Part shown: positions 17,235 through 27,257 of the stretch, piece by piece
How the letters are laid out: every line of letters starts with the position of its first letter
Position numbering within the stretch: position 1 is the stretch's first letter
Source of the DNA: Yinghuangia elevatio
GTDB lineage: Bacteria > Actinomycetota > Actinomycetes > Streptomycetales > Streptomycetaceae
DNA: 64,000 nt
Direction: 5' to 3'
NCBI RefSeq assembly: GCF_040649515.1
Contig: NZ_JBEZFP010000001.1
Span: forward strand, 1 to 64,000
Program-made: the position numbers and the translations under genes
Notes under the pieces: generated by a model
The model's database searches: none
Seen by the model: the letters and a program-made list of their open reading frames with translations, nothing else
What the model was told of the DNA's origin: nothing

Positions 17235-17837
17235 GCCGCGACAGCCGTCCGTCGTGGCGGCGCGCCGGCCCAGCACGCCGCCACGACGTACCGCATGCCA
17301 AGGCGCCCGCCTGCCTGCGGGCACCCGGGCAATCACACGGCGCGCCGCCGTGGGGGGCGGGCACGCGCCGTTCCACCGCCGACCCGGCCCGCGCGTCCGA
17401 CCGGCCCTGTTCCGTCTGCCAACGGCGGGGAGGAGGGACGCGGGGTGCCGGTCGGAGGCCTGCCCGGCGGCCGCACGGTCGGGCCGGGGGCATGGCCGCC
17501 GCCCATGGCTGGGGTCGGCGGAGCTGCGCTCGAGCGGGGCATGGGACTCCTCAAAGCGGGGGGCGCTCTGATGCCGCACGGCAGCCGGCCGACCGTCGAC
17601 CCGCTGTCCAGGATGGGGCCGACGGCCGACCGGCGGCCGATCGGTGGTGACGCGTGCAGTCTCGGATCCGGACCCCGGCAACGCACACCCCCGGGTCGGG
17701 GGTTGCATCAGGGTTGCAATGGACCCCCATCCGCGTGCACGATCGCCAGATGTCGAATCCGGAAGCCGGGCCTACCTGCCCCGAGGTGCGCGATCGGACC
17801 TAGTCGGGGCACCGGTTCCCTTCCTAGTCTGCCGAGC
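17235..17837. other. 600-bp intergenic region before the surface-protein genes
   Basis: GC-rich sequence without a supportable gene; the frame of the next gene is open upstream through this stretch but its translation is unstructured and lacks a ribosome-binding site. Two features stand out: a GGTTGCA direct repeat at 17701-17707 and 17712-17718, spaced 11 nt (one helical turn), flanked by complementary GGGG/CCCC runs, and a TAGTCT hexamer at 17825-17830 that would place a transcription start at or next to the ATG at 17838. Confidence 0.5.
17701..17718. repeat. GGTTGCA direct repeat, 11-nt pitch
   Basis: Two exact GGTTGCA copies one helical turn apart, about 120 nt before the ATG at 17838. 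Same-face spacing is what a tandem-bound regulator would need, but no regulator is identified. Confidence 0.35.
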
Positions 17838-19484
17838 ATGCGATCACGTGTGCTCGGAGCCGTGCGGTACGCCGGCGTGCCCGCCGCCGGGGCGCTGGCG
17901 GCCGGCGTCCTCACGGCGTGGGCGGCCGCGCCCGCCCACGCGATCGACAACCGGGCGGTGGCTCCGTACGCCGCGAGCGGCGCACCGGCCAAGGGCTCGA
18001 CGGCCGGGTGCGCCGACGCACCGCTGCTCGAACCGGGCCGGTACACCGACTCGCTCGCCACCGACCGCGATCTCTTCTACCGCGTCGGCAAACGCGGCGA
18101 CCAGGTGCTGGAGGTCTCCGCCACGGCCGTACTGGCGCAGAAGGTGTTCGCCGGTTCCGAGCTCTCGGTCGGCGCCGGCTGGGGCGAAGGCGACAAACCC
18201 GAGTCGTGGCTCGCGAAGACCGACAACGCATCCGACGGTCTGAACGTCATCAGCGTGGGCGCGCGTTCGAACAGCAAGGCTGTGGGCGGTACTTCGGCCT
18301 GCATACGGATCGGCAACGGCATCAGGCCGATGGAGGGCTCGACCGGTCCGTTCAAGGTCGAGGTGGTCGTCGGCCTCGTCGCCCCGGACGCCGTCCCGGG
18401 CACAGGCGCGGGTGCCCCCGCCAACGCCGACGACGGGTTCTCCTTCGCCGGGGCCAAGCGCCTCCCGGACTCCGGCGCCACTCGCGGGACCGTCGCGATA
18501 GGCGAGTTCCCGTTCTGGCGGGTGGATCTGAGGGCGGGCCAGACGCTGACCGTACGCACGACCCTGGAGGTTCCCGCCGACCTCGCGGCCGGTCCCCAGG
18601 CAGGGTGGGCAGCGCACATCTACAACCCGCTGCGACGCGCCGCCAACTGCCCGGCGGAGGCGGGCGGCCCGCGCCGGGCCTCGCTCGCCGCGGGCGCCAA
18701 CCGCGCCGAACTCCGGTGCGGTCCTTGGACGGTGGAGGCGGACAAGCCCGACTACGAGACGACCTACAACCTGCCGGGGACGTACTACATCGCCGTCGGC
18801 GTGACGGACCCGAAGGACACCGCACGCGGGCAGGTCGTGCCGTACGAACTCCGGGCCACCGTCGACGGCGTCGGCTCCGGCCCCGGCCCGCGCGCCAACA
18901 CCGCCTTCGGTGCGTCGCTCGACGACGACGCGAACGGCACGGACTCGGCGGCCTCGGACGACGGGCGCGACGGCACCGACACGGTGCTGATGGCGACGGC
19001 CGCCGGATCGGCGCTCGTGTCGGTGGCGTCCCTCGGCATGCACGTGCGCGCCCGCCGTTCCCTGAACGCGCGGTCCCACAGTCCCGGGCACCCCCTGCCC
19101 TCCGGCGCCCCGGGGAAGCCGCGCAAGCCCAGGAAACCCAGGAAGTCCCGGTCCCGGCCGATGCGGCTGCCCGCGGACCTGCTGCCCGGGCAACCGCCCG
19201 CGCCCGCGGCCCCGCCCGAAACCGCGCCGCCGCCCGGTCCGCCCGCGACGCCCGGCCCGAAGAAGCGACCGGCTCCGCCTCCGCTCTCCATCCCGCCGAA
19301 CCACAACGCGCTGGACTCGGTGTGGTCCATCAGCGTCGTGCTGGGCGAGGACCCTGACGACGGCTCCGAGGTGCCGGACACCTCCGGAAGCCACCCGGCG
19401 GTCTCCGCCGAACCGCCGCACTGGGACGGGACGTCGCCGGACCCGCGGAACCTGCCTTCGTGGCGCCCGGGACACGACGCCTGA
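17838..19484 (+). CDS. Secreted/membrane protein with PPC-like domains
   Basis: A 548-residue surface protein. It has a signal peptide ending near AHA (residue about 34), then two beta-rich extracellular segments that resemble pre-peptidase C-terminal (PPC) jelly rolls: one around GRYTDSLATDRDLFYRV and one around GEFPFWRVDLRAGQTLTV. Four cysteines could form disulfides. A membrane helix follows near residues 385-405, and the cytosolic tail is basic (KPRKPRKPRK) and proline-rich. The ATG at 17838 may be leaderless, since a -10-like TAGTCT lies 7 nt upstream and no ribosome-binding site is visible. It lies 166 nt upstream of the fibronectin-type gene and may share its function at the cell surface. 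Confidence 0.75.
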   Translation: MRSRVLGAVRYAGVPAAGALAAGVLTAWAAAPAHAIDNRAVAPYAASGAPAKGSTAGCADAPLLEPGRYTDSLATDRDLFYRVGKRGDQVLEVSATAVLAQKVFAGSELSVGAGWGEGDKPESWLAKTDNASDGLNVISVGARSNSKAVGGTSACIRIGNGIRPMEGSTGPFKVEVVVGLVAPDAVPGTGAGAPANADDGFSFAGAKRLPDSGATRGTVAIGEFPFWRVDLRAGQTLTVRTTLEVPADLAAGPQAGWAAHIYNPLRRAANCPAEAGGPRRASLAAGANRAELRCGPWTVEADKPDYETTYNLPGTYYIAVGVTDPKDTARGQVVPYELRATVDGVGSGPGPRANTAFGASLDDDANGTDSAASDDGRDGTDTVLMATAAGSALVSVASLGMHVRARRSLNARSHSPGHPLPSGAPGKPRKPRKPRKSRSRPMRLPADLLPGQPPAPAAPPETAPPPGPPATPGPKKRPAPPPLSIPPNHNALDSVWSISVVLGEDPDDGSEVPDTSGSHPAVSAEPPHWDGTSPDPRNLPSWRPGHDA

Positions 19485-19650
19485 CCCCTCGCCGACGCCG
19501 AGGGAACCCCCTCTCAGGCCCCTCTGTCCCAAAGCCGCGTGCCCGTGCGCGTGCGCCGGATAGCACCATGGCCCGCCACGGGCCAAGCATGAACTTCACG
19601 ACCGGTCGAGTGTGTTCGTACGGGCCGGAGGAGAAGGAGGCGGTCAGCTG

Positions 19651-22308
19651 ATGCTCCGCATACGCCCTGTGGTGTTCGCCGGACGGGTCCGGGACGCGTT
19701 GAAGCCCGGGCGCGGGCGGACCACGACCGCCGTGGCGCTCGGCGCCGCGGGTTCGCTGATCGCGGGGATGGTCGTCGCGGGCATGGGTGCCGCGGGAGCG
19801 AATCCTGACCTGTCCGACATCGGCGCCTGGCTCGCCAGCGACAAGAAGGGCAACGTCGCCCACGTCAACGGCCTCACCGGCCAGGTCGACGGCCGTGTGA
19901 AGCTGCCGCGCAACGACGACACCCGGCTCCAGGTGAGCGAGGACGGCAACACGGTCCTGGTGCTCGACGAGAGCACCGGCACGGTGAGCCGCATCGACCC
20001 CTCCCAGCTGACCGTGCCGCAGACGTTCGACCACGAGACGCCCGGCCTCAAGCTCGCCTCGGGCGGCGGCAAGGCGTGGCTGGTGGACGCCGCCAACGGC
20101 CAGGTCCGGCCCATCGACCCGGTGTCCCTCGCCCCGCTCGGCGCGCCGCTGGACGTCGGCGGCAAGCCGCTCGGCGAGGCGCAGGCCGACCCGGCCGGCA
20201 CCCTGTGGGTCCCGGTCCCCTCCACCGGACAGCTGGTGCCGGTCACCGGCGACAAGCTCGGTTCGCCGATCAAGGTCGCCGAGCCGAACGGCGCGCTGCT
20301 GCTGACCATGGCCTCCGGCCGGCCCGTCGTCACCGACGTCAAGGGCGGCCAGATGCTGATCGTCTCCGGCAACGGCGTCGAGCGCACCGTCAAGCTGCCC
20401 GAGGACATGGCGAAGGGAAATCCCGAGAAGCTGCTCGCGCCCGGCCTCAGCGAGGGGCCCGTGGTACCCGTCCTGGCCGCCGACACCGGAACGCTCACGC
20501 TGGTCGACATCGACAGCGGTTCGGTCACCGCGGTGCCGCTGACCGTGCCGGCGCACGACTTCGCGCCGCCGCAGGTTCTGGGGGCGAAGGTCTACATCCC
20601 GGACCGTTCGGCCGGCTCGCTGTTCGTCTACAACATCGTGCAGGCGAAGTTCGAGGACCAGCTCAAGGTCACCGGCGTCCCCGGCAAGCTCGAGGCGTAC
20701 GTGCGGGACGGCCTGCTCTGGGTCAACGACCAGGACAGCGCGACCGCCGCCGTCGTCAACGTGCAGGGCCAGCTCCAGCTGATCGGCAAGTACGAGAACA
20801 CCCCCGGGCCGGGACAGGGTTCGGCCACCGGCTCGACCCCGCCCACCCCGGCCAAGAGCGTGCCCGAAGGCGGCGCCACGTCCTCTCCGGAGGAATCGGC
20901 GGCATCGTCGTCCGCGCCGCCCTCCGGGAGCCCGGACGACGAGTCCACGGGCGGGGCGGAAGACCCCTCCGGCGACGGTTCGGGCCTACCGCCGGTGGTG
21001 CCGCCCGACGTGCCCCCGGTCGAGCCGCCCGTCGTGCCGCCGGGTCCCGGTGACGACGACGGGGGCGACGACCCGCCCCCGAGCAAGTCCACGCGGCCGG
21101 ATCCGCCGAAGACCTCCGAGGCACCCAAGCCCTCCAATACGCACAGGCCGCCGGACCCGGATCCCGAGCCGTCCACGACACCTCCCGTGGATCCCCCCAA
21201 GCCGCCGGACCCCCCGACGGATCCCCCCAAGCCGCCGGACCCGCCGACGGATTCGCCGAAGCCGCCGGACCCGCCCGCTCCGCCGACCACGCAGGTGCCG
21301 ACGACCCCGGCCACGAGCGACAAGCCGACCGAGACGCCCAGCAGCAAGCCGCCGACCACCTCGTCGAACCCGAAGCCGCCGACGACCGCCACGAAGCCGC
21401 CCACGACCACGACGAAGCCTCCGACGGGCACGACGAAGCCGCCGGCCATGAAGAAGCCCGGCACGCCGGTGGCCACGTCGGGCGCCGGCAAGATCACGCT
21501 GATGTTCCAGCCCGCGTCCGGCGCGACACCGTTGCGCTACACCGTCGGTGGGACCAGTGCCGGAATGGGTGTGACCCCCGCGTCCGTCGGTCCCAAGGGC
21601 CCGTTCATGTTCACCGTGACCGGCGGGTCGTGCGAGAAGGAGTACCGCTTCTACATCACCGCCGAGTACCCGGGCGGCATCATGAACTCCGGCTGGTCCA
21701 CGGCCGTGCGCCCGTGCCTGCCGCCCGGCAAGCCGACCAACCTCACCGCGACGAAGTCCGGTGACAAGGCCAAGGTCACGTGGGGCGCGCCGACCAACAC
21801 GGCGGGCGAGACCATCACGTACACCGGTTCGTGGTCGGTGAAGCCCAGCGCGAAGACCACCCCGAAGGCCGCCGTCCAGGGCGGCGGTTCGGACCAGCTC
21901 ACGCCCGCGCTGTACGGCGGCCTCGTCGCCGACCCGCCCGCCGTCAACCACCCGACGGTGGCCGACGGCACGGACGTGGCCGCCGCAGCGGCGCCCACAA
22001 AGGGCAGTTGGACGACGACGGACCGATCTGTCACGTTGTCCGTCGGCGGCGTCAGCGGCTCGTACACGTTCAAGGTCACCGCCAAGAGCAAGGGTGGTTC
22101 CACGGCGTCGGCTCCGGCCACGCTGACCATCACCCTCAACTACGGCAAGGTCAGCAACGTCACGCTCGACGCGCCTCCGGAGCTCCCCGGATCCGCGCCC
22201 TACCCCCCGACTCCGTCTCCCTCCGGCCCGGGGGACGGTGACGGCGCGGTGGCTCTCGCCGCTGCCATCGCGCCCAGCCGCCGTCCGGACCACGACACGG
22301 CCATGTGA
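19651..22308 (+). CDS. Exported beta-propeller / proline-rich / fibronectin III protein
   Basis: An 885-residue envelope protein, first gene of the MoxR operon. An N-terminal hydrophobic segment (about residues 27-50) acts as signal or anchor. Residues about 55-390 repeat a strand pattern like a six- or seven-bladed propeller (LTLVDIDSGSVTAV, VYIPDRSAGSLFVYN). A roughly 200-residue Pro/Thr/Ser linker follows, including PPDPPTDPPK-type repeats, and then two fibronectin III-like domains (GKPTNLTATKSGDKAKVTWG). The linker looks built to span the cell wall. The ATG at 19651 follows GGAGGAGAAGGAGG. Proteins of this design often precede MoxR/DUF58/transglutaminase genes in streptomycetes. Confidence 0.8.
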   Translation: MLRIRPVVFAGRVRDALKPGRGRTTTAVALGAAGSLIAGMVVAGMGAAGANPDLSDIGAWLASDKKGNVAHVNGLTGQVDGRVKLPRNDDTRLQVSEDGNTVLVLDESTGTVSRIDPSQLTVPQTFDHETPGLKLASGGGKAWLVDAANGQVRPIDPVSLAPLGAPLDVGGKPLGEAQADPAGTLWVPVPSTGQLVPVTGDKLGSPIKVAEPNGALLLTMASGRPVVTDVKGGQMLIVSGNGVERTVKLPEDMAKGNPEKLLAPGLSEGPVVPVLAADTGTLTLVDIDSGSVTAVPLTVPAHDFAPPQVLGAKVYIPDRSAGSLFVYNIVQAKFEDQLKVTGVPGKLEAYVRDGLLWVNDQDSATAAVVNVQGQLQLIGKYENTPGPGQGSATGSTPPTPAKSVPEGGATSSPEESAASSSAPPSGSPDDESTGGAEDPSGDGSGLPPVVPPDVPPVEPPVVPPGPGDDDGGDDPPPSKSTRPDPPKTSEAPKPSNTHRPPDPDPEPSTTPPVDPPKPPDPPTDPPKPPDPPTDSPKPPDPPAPPTTQVPTTPATSDKPTETPSSKPPTTSSNPKPPTTATKPPTTTTKPPTGTTKPPAMKKPGTPVATSGAGKITLMFQPASGATPLRYTVGGTSAGMGVTPASVGPKGPFMFTVTGGSCEKEYRFYITAEYPGGIMNSGWSTAVRPCLPPGKPTNLTATKSGDKAKVTWGAPTNTAGETITYTGSWSVKPSAKTTPKAAVQGGGSDQLTPALYGGLVADPPAVNHPTVADGTDVAAAAAPTKGSWTTTDRSVTLSVGGVSGSYTFKVTAKSKGGSTASAPATLTITLNYGKVSNVTLDAPPELPGSAPYPPTPSPSGPGDGDGAVALAAAIAPSRRPDHDTAM

Positions 22309-22489
22309 TCGCCCGGGCGCGCGGACCGGGTCCCGCGCGGGCGGTGCTTCCTGCCTGACACCGCCCCTGCGGGACCCGGATCCCGGCCACCACTCATCCG
22401 ACGACCGACCCCGGGCGGGCCCTCGACCAGGTCCACGGACCGGCCCCCCGAAGACCGTTCGCAATCTCGACTCCCACCTCAGGAGTGCC

Positions 22490-23563
22490 GTGAGCACCAT
22501 CCCCCACCCGGCGGCCGGGTCCCCGACGGCGCCCCTCGGCCCGCCCTCGTCGTCCCCCGGCCCGTCGCCTGCCGTGCACTTCCACGCGCCGGACGCCCTG
22601 CGCCTGTTCCGCGAGTGCTTCCACGCGCTCGCCGACAACGTCGAGCGCGTCGTCATGGGCAAGCGCGATGTCGTCGAACTCGCGCTCACCTGCCTCTTCG
22701 CCGAGGGCCACCTGCTCGTCGAGGACGTGCCCGGCACCGGCAAGACGACCCTTGCCCGGGCGCTCGCGGCGTCGCTCGACGCGCAGTGGCAGCGCGTGCA
22801 GTTCACTCCGGACCTGCTGCCGTCCGACATCACCGGTGTGTCGATGTTCCGGCAGACCACCAACACCTTCGAGTTCCTGCCGGGGCCGGTGTTCGCCAAC
22901 ATCGTCATCGGCGACGAGATCAACCGGGCGTCGCCCAAGACGCAGTCGGCGCTGCTGGAGGTCATGGAGGAGGGCCGCGTCACCGTCGACGGTGTCGCGC
23001 ACCCGGTCCCGCGGCCGTTCATGGTGGTCGCGACCCAGAACCCGGTGGACATGTCGGGCACGTACCCGCTTCCCGAGGCGCAGTTGGACCGCTTCCTGAT
23101 GCGCGTCACCGTCGGCTACCCGGACCACCGCTCCGAAGTGGCGGTGGCTTCGGGAACGGCCGGCGCACCCGCCGTCGAGTCGCTGCCGGCCATCGCCGCG
23201 GCGCACCACATCGGCGAGTTCATCGAGGTCGCCCGGCAGCGGGTGATGGCGTCGGAGCCCGTCGTCGACTACGCGGTACGCATCGCGCAGGCCACCCGCA
23301 CGTCCCCGCACACGCGGCTGGGTGCCGGCCCGCGCGGCAGCGTGTCGCTGATCCGCGCGGCCCGCGTGCGCGCCGCGTCGCAGGAGCGCGCGCACCTGCT
23401 CCCCGAGGACATCAAGGCGCTCGCCGCCCCGGTCCTGACCCACCGTCTGCTTCTGTCCCCGGACGCCGAGTTGGCGGGTTGGACGGCCGAGTCGGTGCTC
23501 GCCGACGTGCTCTCCGCCGTCCCCGCACCCGCACTCGGGGGCATGGCGAAGGCACGCGCATGA
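22490..23563 (+). CDS. MoxR-family AAA+ ATPase
   Basis: A 357-residue AAA+ chaperone-type ATPase. Walker A is PGTGKT (81-86) and Walker B IVIGDEINRA (D142, E143); the sensor region reads MVVATQNPVDMSGTYPLPEAQLDRF, the MoxR signature. It probably remodels a partner, most likely the vWA-like/DUF58 protein encoded next. The GTG at 22490 has AGGAG 5 nt upstream. Its stop overlaps the DUF58 start as ATGA, so production is coupled. The first 30 residues are Pro/Ser-rich and extra to the family core. Confidence 0.93.
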   Translation: MSTIPHPAAGSPTAPLGPPSSSPGPSPAVHFHAPDALRLFRECFHALADNVERVVMGKRDVVELALTCLFAEGHLLVEDVPGTGKTTLARALAASLDAQWQRVQFTPDLLPSDITGVSMFRQTTNTFEFLPGPVFANIVIGDEINRASPKTQSALLEVMEEGRVTVDGVAHPVPRPFMVVATQNPVDMSGTYPLPEAQLDRFLMRVTVGYPDHRSEVAVASGTAGAPAVESLPAIAAAHHIGEFIEVARQRVMASEPVVDYAVRIAQATRTSPHTRLGAGPRGSVSLIRAARVRAASQERAHLLPEDIKALAAPVLTHRLLLSPDAELAGWTAESVLADVLSAVPAPALGGMAKARA

Positions 23564-24816
23564 CCTCGGTGCGGGAGTCCGCGCGGCCGCGGACTCCGGC
23601 GGACGACGAGAACGCGGAAGCCGGTGCCCGCCTGAGGTCGGTACGACCCGCCGCCGTCGGCCTGAGCAGCTCCCGTCTGACCCCCTCCGGCCGCGCGGTA
23701 CTCGGCACCGGGGTCGCGGCGTGCGCCGTGGGCTGGGGCCTTGGCTACGCCGAGGCCCTGGCCCTGGGCGTCGCCGCCCTGGCCGCGGTCGCCTTCGCCC
23801 TCGTGTGGACGCATCCCACGCCGTCGGTGCGGGCGCGCCGGGAGATCGTGCCGATCCGCGTGGCCCGTGACGAAACCGCCCAGGGCGTCGTGGTGTTGCA
23901 CAACACCGGTACGCGCACGCTGCGCGGGATGCGGGCCGAGGACCGCGTCGCCGGCGTCCCCGTCTTCCCCGTCGACCTGCCTCCGGTGCCGCCCGGCGCC
24001 GAGGTCCGGGCCCGCTACCGGCTGCCCACCGACCAGCGCGGCAGCGTCGAGGTGGGACCGATGCTGCTGGTCCGCGGCGACCCGCTCGGCCTGGCCCGCC
24101 GGGTCCGCGAATGCGGCTCCGCCGAGACGCTGCTCGTGCGGCCGCGTACCGTGCCTCTTCCGGTGCTGCCCGCGGGGCGGACGCACCACCTCGAAGGCCC
24201 CACCTCGGACACCGCCGAGGACGGCACGCTGACCTTCCACTCGCTGCGCGAGTACGTGCTCGGCGACGACATGCGGCGCGTGCACTGGCGTTCGTCGGCA
24301 CGTACCGGCCGCCTGATGGTGCGGCGCATGATCGACGTCAGCCTGCCGACCACGACCGTGGTACTGGACACCGGCCAAGACGCCTACCGGGACGGCGCGT
24401 TCGAGACCGCGGTCGACGTCGCCGCGTCCGTCGCGGAGGCCGCGGCGCGGAGCCACTTCCCGGTGCGGCTGCTCACCGGCGGCGGCCTGCTGCCGCTGGG
24501 CGACGGCCACGACCCCGGCGCGGACCACGTGCTCGACCGGCTCTCGCTGGTGAGCGCGGAGAGCCGACACACACTTTCGGACGCCCTCGACGTCCTGGAA
24601 CGCCTTCGCGAGGGCGACACTCTCGTCGTCGTGACCGGCGGCGAACTCCCGCTTCCCGGGGAGAGGTTGGGGCGCATGCGCGGGCGATTCGACCGCATGC
24701 TGGTGGTACGCGTCGGGGTCTCCGCCGCCGCGACGACGGCGCTCGGCGTGCCCCAGCTCACCGTCGACCTGCTGGACGACCTGGTCCCGGCCTGGCGCAG
24801 GGAGGCGATGCGATGA
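23560..24816 (+). CDS. DUF58 membrane protein
   Basis: A 418-residue protein with two adjacent transmembrane helices (about 44-62 and 64-83) and a C-terminal soluble region. The DUF58 hallmark GDDMRRVHWRSSARTGRLMVRR occupies residues 235-256, followed by a vWA-like half domain with TTTVVLDTG. DUF58 proteins occur almost always beside MoxR ATPases and transglutaminase-like membrane proteins, as here, and are thought to form a membrane complex acted on by MoxR. Both ends overlap their neighbours by ATGA. Confidence 0.92.
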   Translation: MTSVRESARPRTPADDENAEAGARLRSVRPAAVGLSSSRLTPSGRAVLGTGVAACAVGWGLGYAEALALGVAALAAVAFALVWTHPTPSVRARREIVPIRVARDETAQGVVVLHNTGTRTLRGMRAEDRVAGVPVFPVDLPPVPPGAEVRARYRLPTDQRGSVEVGPMLLVRGDPLGLARRVRECGSAETLLVRPRTVPLPVLPAGRTHHLEGPTSDTAEDGTLTFHSLREYVLGDDMRRVHWRSSARTGRLMVRRMIDVSLPTTTVVLDTGQDAYRDGAFETAVDVAASVAEAAARSHFPVRLLTGGGLLPLGDGHDPGADHVLDRLSLVSAESRHTLSDALDVLERLREGDTLVVVTGGELPLPGERLGRMRGRFDRMLVVRVGVSAAATTALGVPQLTVDLLDDLVPAWRREAMR

Positions 24817-27257
24817 GCACCACGGCACCACCTCCCACCACCGCGCCCGCCGGCGGTGGCGGCCGCGGGACCGCGCCGGCCCCCTCCTCCGCCGACGCGC
24901 AGACTGCCGCGGGCAACCGGGCCGGGAAGCGCACCGGTTCGCCCGGCGGTGCCAAGAAGCGCTCTAAGTCCCGCAAGCCCACGGTGTCCTCGTCGTCCGC
25001 ACGGGCCGCCCGGGCGCGCCGGCTCTGGTCGCTGGTGCCCGTCGCCGCACTCGCGGCGGTGTCCGGCCTGGCGTACCACCGCGTGTTCGGCATGCGCGAA
25101 GTGCTGCCCGTCGTCGGTCTGGCCGCGACCGTCCCGGTCCTGCTGGTGCTGCTGTGGTCGCGCCCGACGGACAAGCACAAGCCGCGTCCGCTGGTCGGCT
25201 CCCTCGCGGTCTCGGCGCTCGCGTGGAGCGTGGCGGTGTCCGCCACGCTCTACCGCGACGACGCCCTCGCGCACGCCCTGCCGACACCGGACCTGCTGCG
25301 CCGGGCCGGCTCGGACGTTCTGGACGCGCCGCGCGGCATCCTGACCACCGTGCTGCCGGCCCCCGGCGACGCCGCGCTGCTCGTGCTGGTGTCCGCCGGG
25401 GTCTGGATCGCCGCCTTCGTCGGCGCCGAACTCGCGCTGCGGGGCACCTCGTCCGCACTGCCCGCGGTTCCCGGCCTGCTGATGCTCGCCGTGCCCGTCG
25501 TGCTGTCGACAGGTGCGCCCGGCTCCAACACGGCGGTCCTCGCCGGCGCCGTCGGTGCGGCCGGCCTGCTGCTGGTGTGCCGTGCGCCGGGCCGGCGGTC
25601 GCCGGGCCGGATGCTCGCGGTGGGCGTGCCCTGGGTCGCGGTGCTCGCGGTGCTCGCCGGGGTCGTGGCGCCGCAGATGCCCGGTGTGGGTGCCCCGCCG
25701 GACCTGCGGGACAAAGTGAGCCCGCCGCCGCCGGTACGCCTGGCCTCGGTCAACCCGCTCGACCGCATCTCGGCCTGGCTCCTGACGCCGGATCAGCCGC
25801 TGTTCCGGGTCCTCGGGCCCGCCGAGCCGGACCGCTACTGGCGGCTCACGGTCCTGGACCGCTACGACGGTGTCACGTGGTACCCGGTCAACGGCCTGCG
25901 TCCGACCGGCGGCCGGGTGCCCGAGGCGTCCGACGAGGACGCCAAGGCCGCGCATTCCGTGCAACAGATCACGCTCGACAAGCTGGACGGCGTGTGGCTG
26001 CCCGCCGCGGACCGGCCCACCCGGGTCGACGTGCCGGGCGACGTGGACCTCGCGGTGGACCCGGACAGCGGGGCCCTGGCGACCGACGCGCAACTGACTC
26101 CCGGAATGCACTACAAGGTGGAGTCGAGCGTCCCGGAGTACGACCCGGACCGCATCCAGGAACTGCCCACCGTCTACGACACGGCGAACACCGCGCTGCC
26201 GGAGGTGGACGCCGCCGCCGAGCCCATCGAGTCGATCCAGGAGTTCCGCAGGCTCGCGATCGAGGCGACGGCAGGCGCCACCTTCCCGTACCAGCAGGCG
26301 CTGCGCCTGGCGAACTGGCTGCGCGAGAAGCACCGTTACGACGTCACGGCGGTGCCCGGCCATTCGTACCGCAACCTCCGGTTCTTCCTGGAGTCGAGCA
26401 AGGAGGGCACGTCCGAGCAGTTCGCGGCGGCCTTCGCGGTGCTGGCCCGCTCGATCGGGCTGCCGACCCGTGTGGTCGTGGGCTTCTCGCGGGGCACCGC
26501 CGAGCCGGACGGCTCGTGGCGGGTGGACAGCGGGGACGTCGTGGCCTGGCCCGAGGTCGAGTTCGCGGAGGTCGGCTGGGTGCCGTTCTTCCCGACACCG
26601 GGTGAGGCCGGCCGGACCGGAGCACCGAAGAACGATCCGGCGGACGCGACGCCGGGCGGCCAGGTGCCTCCCCCCGCGGTGAACCCGCCCGCACCGGCCG
26701 AGCCGTCGCGGACCGAGAAGGACGCGGACATCGCCGACCAGGTGCGCCCGGGCGCGTCGGGGCCGGTGCCGTCCACGGGCGGCTCGGGAACACCTTTGTG
26801 GTGGTGGGCCGTACCGCTGGCGGTGCTGCTCGCCGCAGCGGGCGGCCAACTCGGCCTCGCGGCGGTGGCCCCCGGGATCGTCCGGCGCCGCCGTCGGCAC
26901 GGGCCGCCGGACATGCGGTTGTTCGGTGCCTGGCGGCAGATCGGGGACCGGCTTGCCGAGATCGGCATGCCGGCCGGCGGGGCGCTGACGGTACGCGAGG
27001 TCGCGGAGTACGGCGAGGCCAAGTTGCCCGCCGAAGTCGGCGAACGCCTGTGGCCGTTGGCCAAGCTGGTCAACGACACTGCCTACGCGGGCCGCGCACC
27101 CCTGGCCGAGGAGGCCGACGAGGCCTGGCGTACCTGCACCGAGGTCGAACAGGCGGTCAGCCGCTCGGCCGAACGCCCGCGTCTGCGCACGCGGATGCGG
27201 AACCGGCTCGCGCCGCGGCAACTCGTGGCGTCCTTGCGGCGGGAGACAAGGGGATGA
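24813..27257 (+). CDS. TgpA-like transglutaminase-fold membrane protein, catalytic triad lost
   Basis: An 814-residue polytopic protein: a long Ala/Pro/Lys-rich N-terminus, five or six membrane helices (about residues 68-310), a large extracytoplasmic region with the transglutaminase-like domain (about 460-600), one more helix near 665-690 and a cytosolic C-terminal domain. The transglutaminase core is recognisable, but the nucleophile position is TSEQF (Ser534 instead of Cys), the histidine position is DVVAWPEV (Val577), and the acid position is WVPFFPTP (Phe593 instead of Asp). All three substitutions are clear in the DNA. It is therefore unlikely to be an enzyme and may bind peptides or glycans instead. 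ATG at 24813 follows GGAGG by 7 nt. Confidence 0.88.
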   Translation: MSTTAPPPTTAPAGGGGRGTAPAPSSADAQTAAGNRAGKRTGSPGGAKKRSKSRKPTVSSSSARAARARRLWSLVPVAALAAVSGLAYHRVFGMREVLPVVGLAATVPVLLVLLWSRPTDKHKPRPLVGSLAVSALAWSVAVSATLYRDDALAHALPTPDLLRRAGSDVLDAPRGILTTVLPAPGDAALLVLVSAGVWIAAFVGAELALRGTSSALPAVPGLLMLAVPVVLSTGAPGSNTAVLAGAVGAAGLLLVCRAPGRRSPGRMLAVGVPWVAVLAVLAGVVAPQMPGVGAPPDLRDKVSPPPPVRLASVNPLDRISAWLLTPDQPLFRVLGPAEPDRYWRLTVLDRYDGVTWYPVNGLRPTGGRVPEASDEDAKAAHSVQQITLDKLDGVWLPAADRPTRVDVPGDVDLAVDPDSGALATDAQLTPGMHYKVESSVPEYDPDRIQELPTVYDTANTALPEVDAAAEPIESIQEFRRLAIEATAGATFPYQQALRLANWLREKHRYDVTAVPGHSYRNLRFFLESSKEGTSEQFAAAFAVLARSIGLPTRVVVGFSRGTAEPDGSWRVDSGDVVAWPEVEFAEVGWVPFFPTPGEAGRTGAPKNDPADATPGGQVPPPAVNPPAPAEPSRTEKDADIADQVRPGASGPVPSTGGSGTPLWWWAVPLAVLLAAAGGQLGLAAVAPGIVRRRRRHGPPDMRLFGAWRQIGDRLAEIGMPAGGALTVREVAEYGEAKLPAEVGERLWPLAKLVNDTAYAGRAPLAEEADEAWRTCTEVEQAVSRSAERPRLRTRMRNRLAPRQLVASLRRETRG

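Noticed and set aside
17295..17837. In-frame upstream extension of the surface-protein gene
   Set aside because: It would put 181 unstructured residues in front of a clean signal peptide; the ATG at 17838 is the natural start.
24384..27221. Minus-strand open frame of 945 codons
   Set aside because: Antisense to the transglutaminase-fold gene; no ribosome-binding site, domain or plausible composition.
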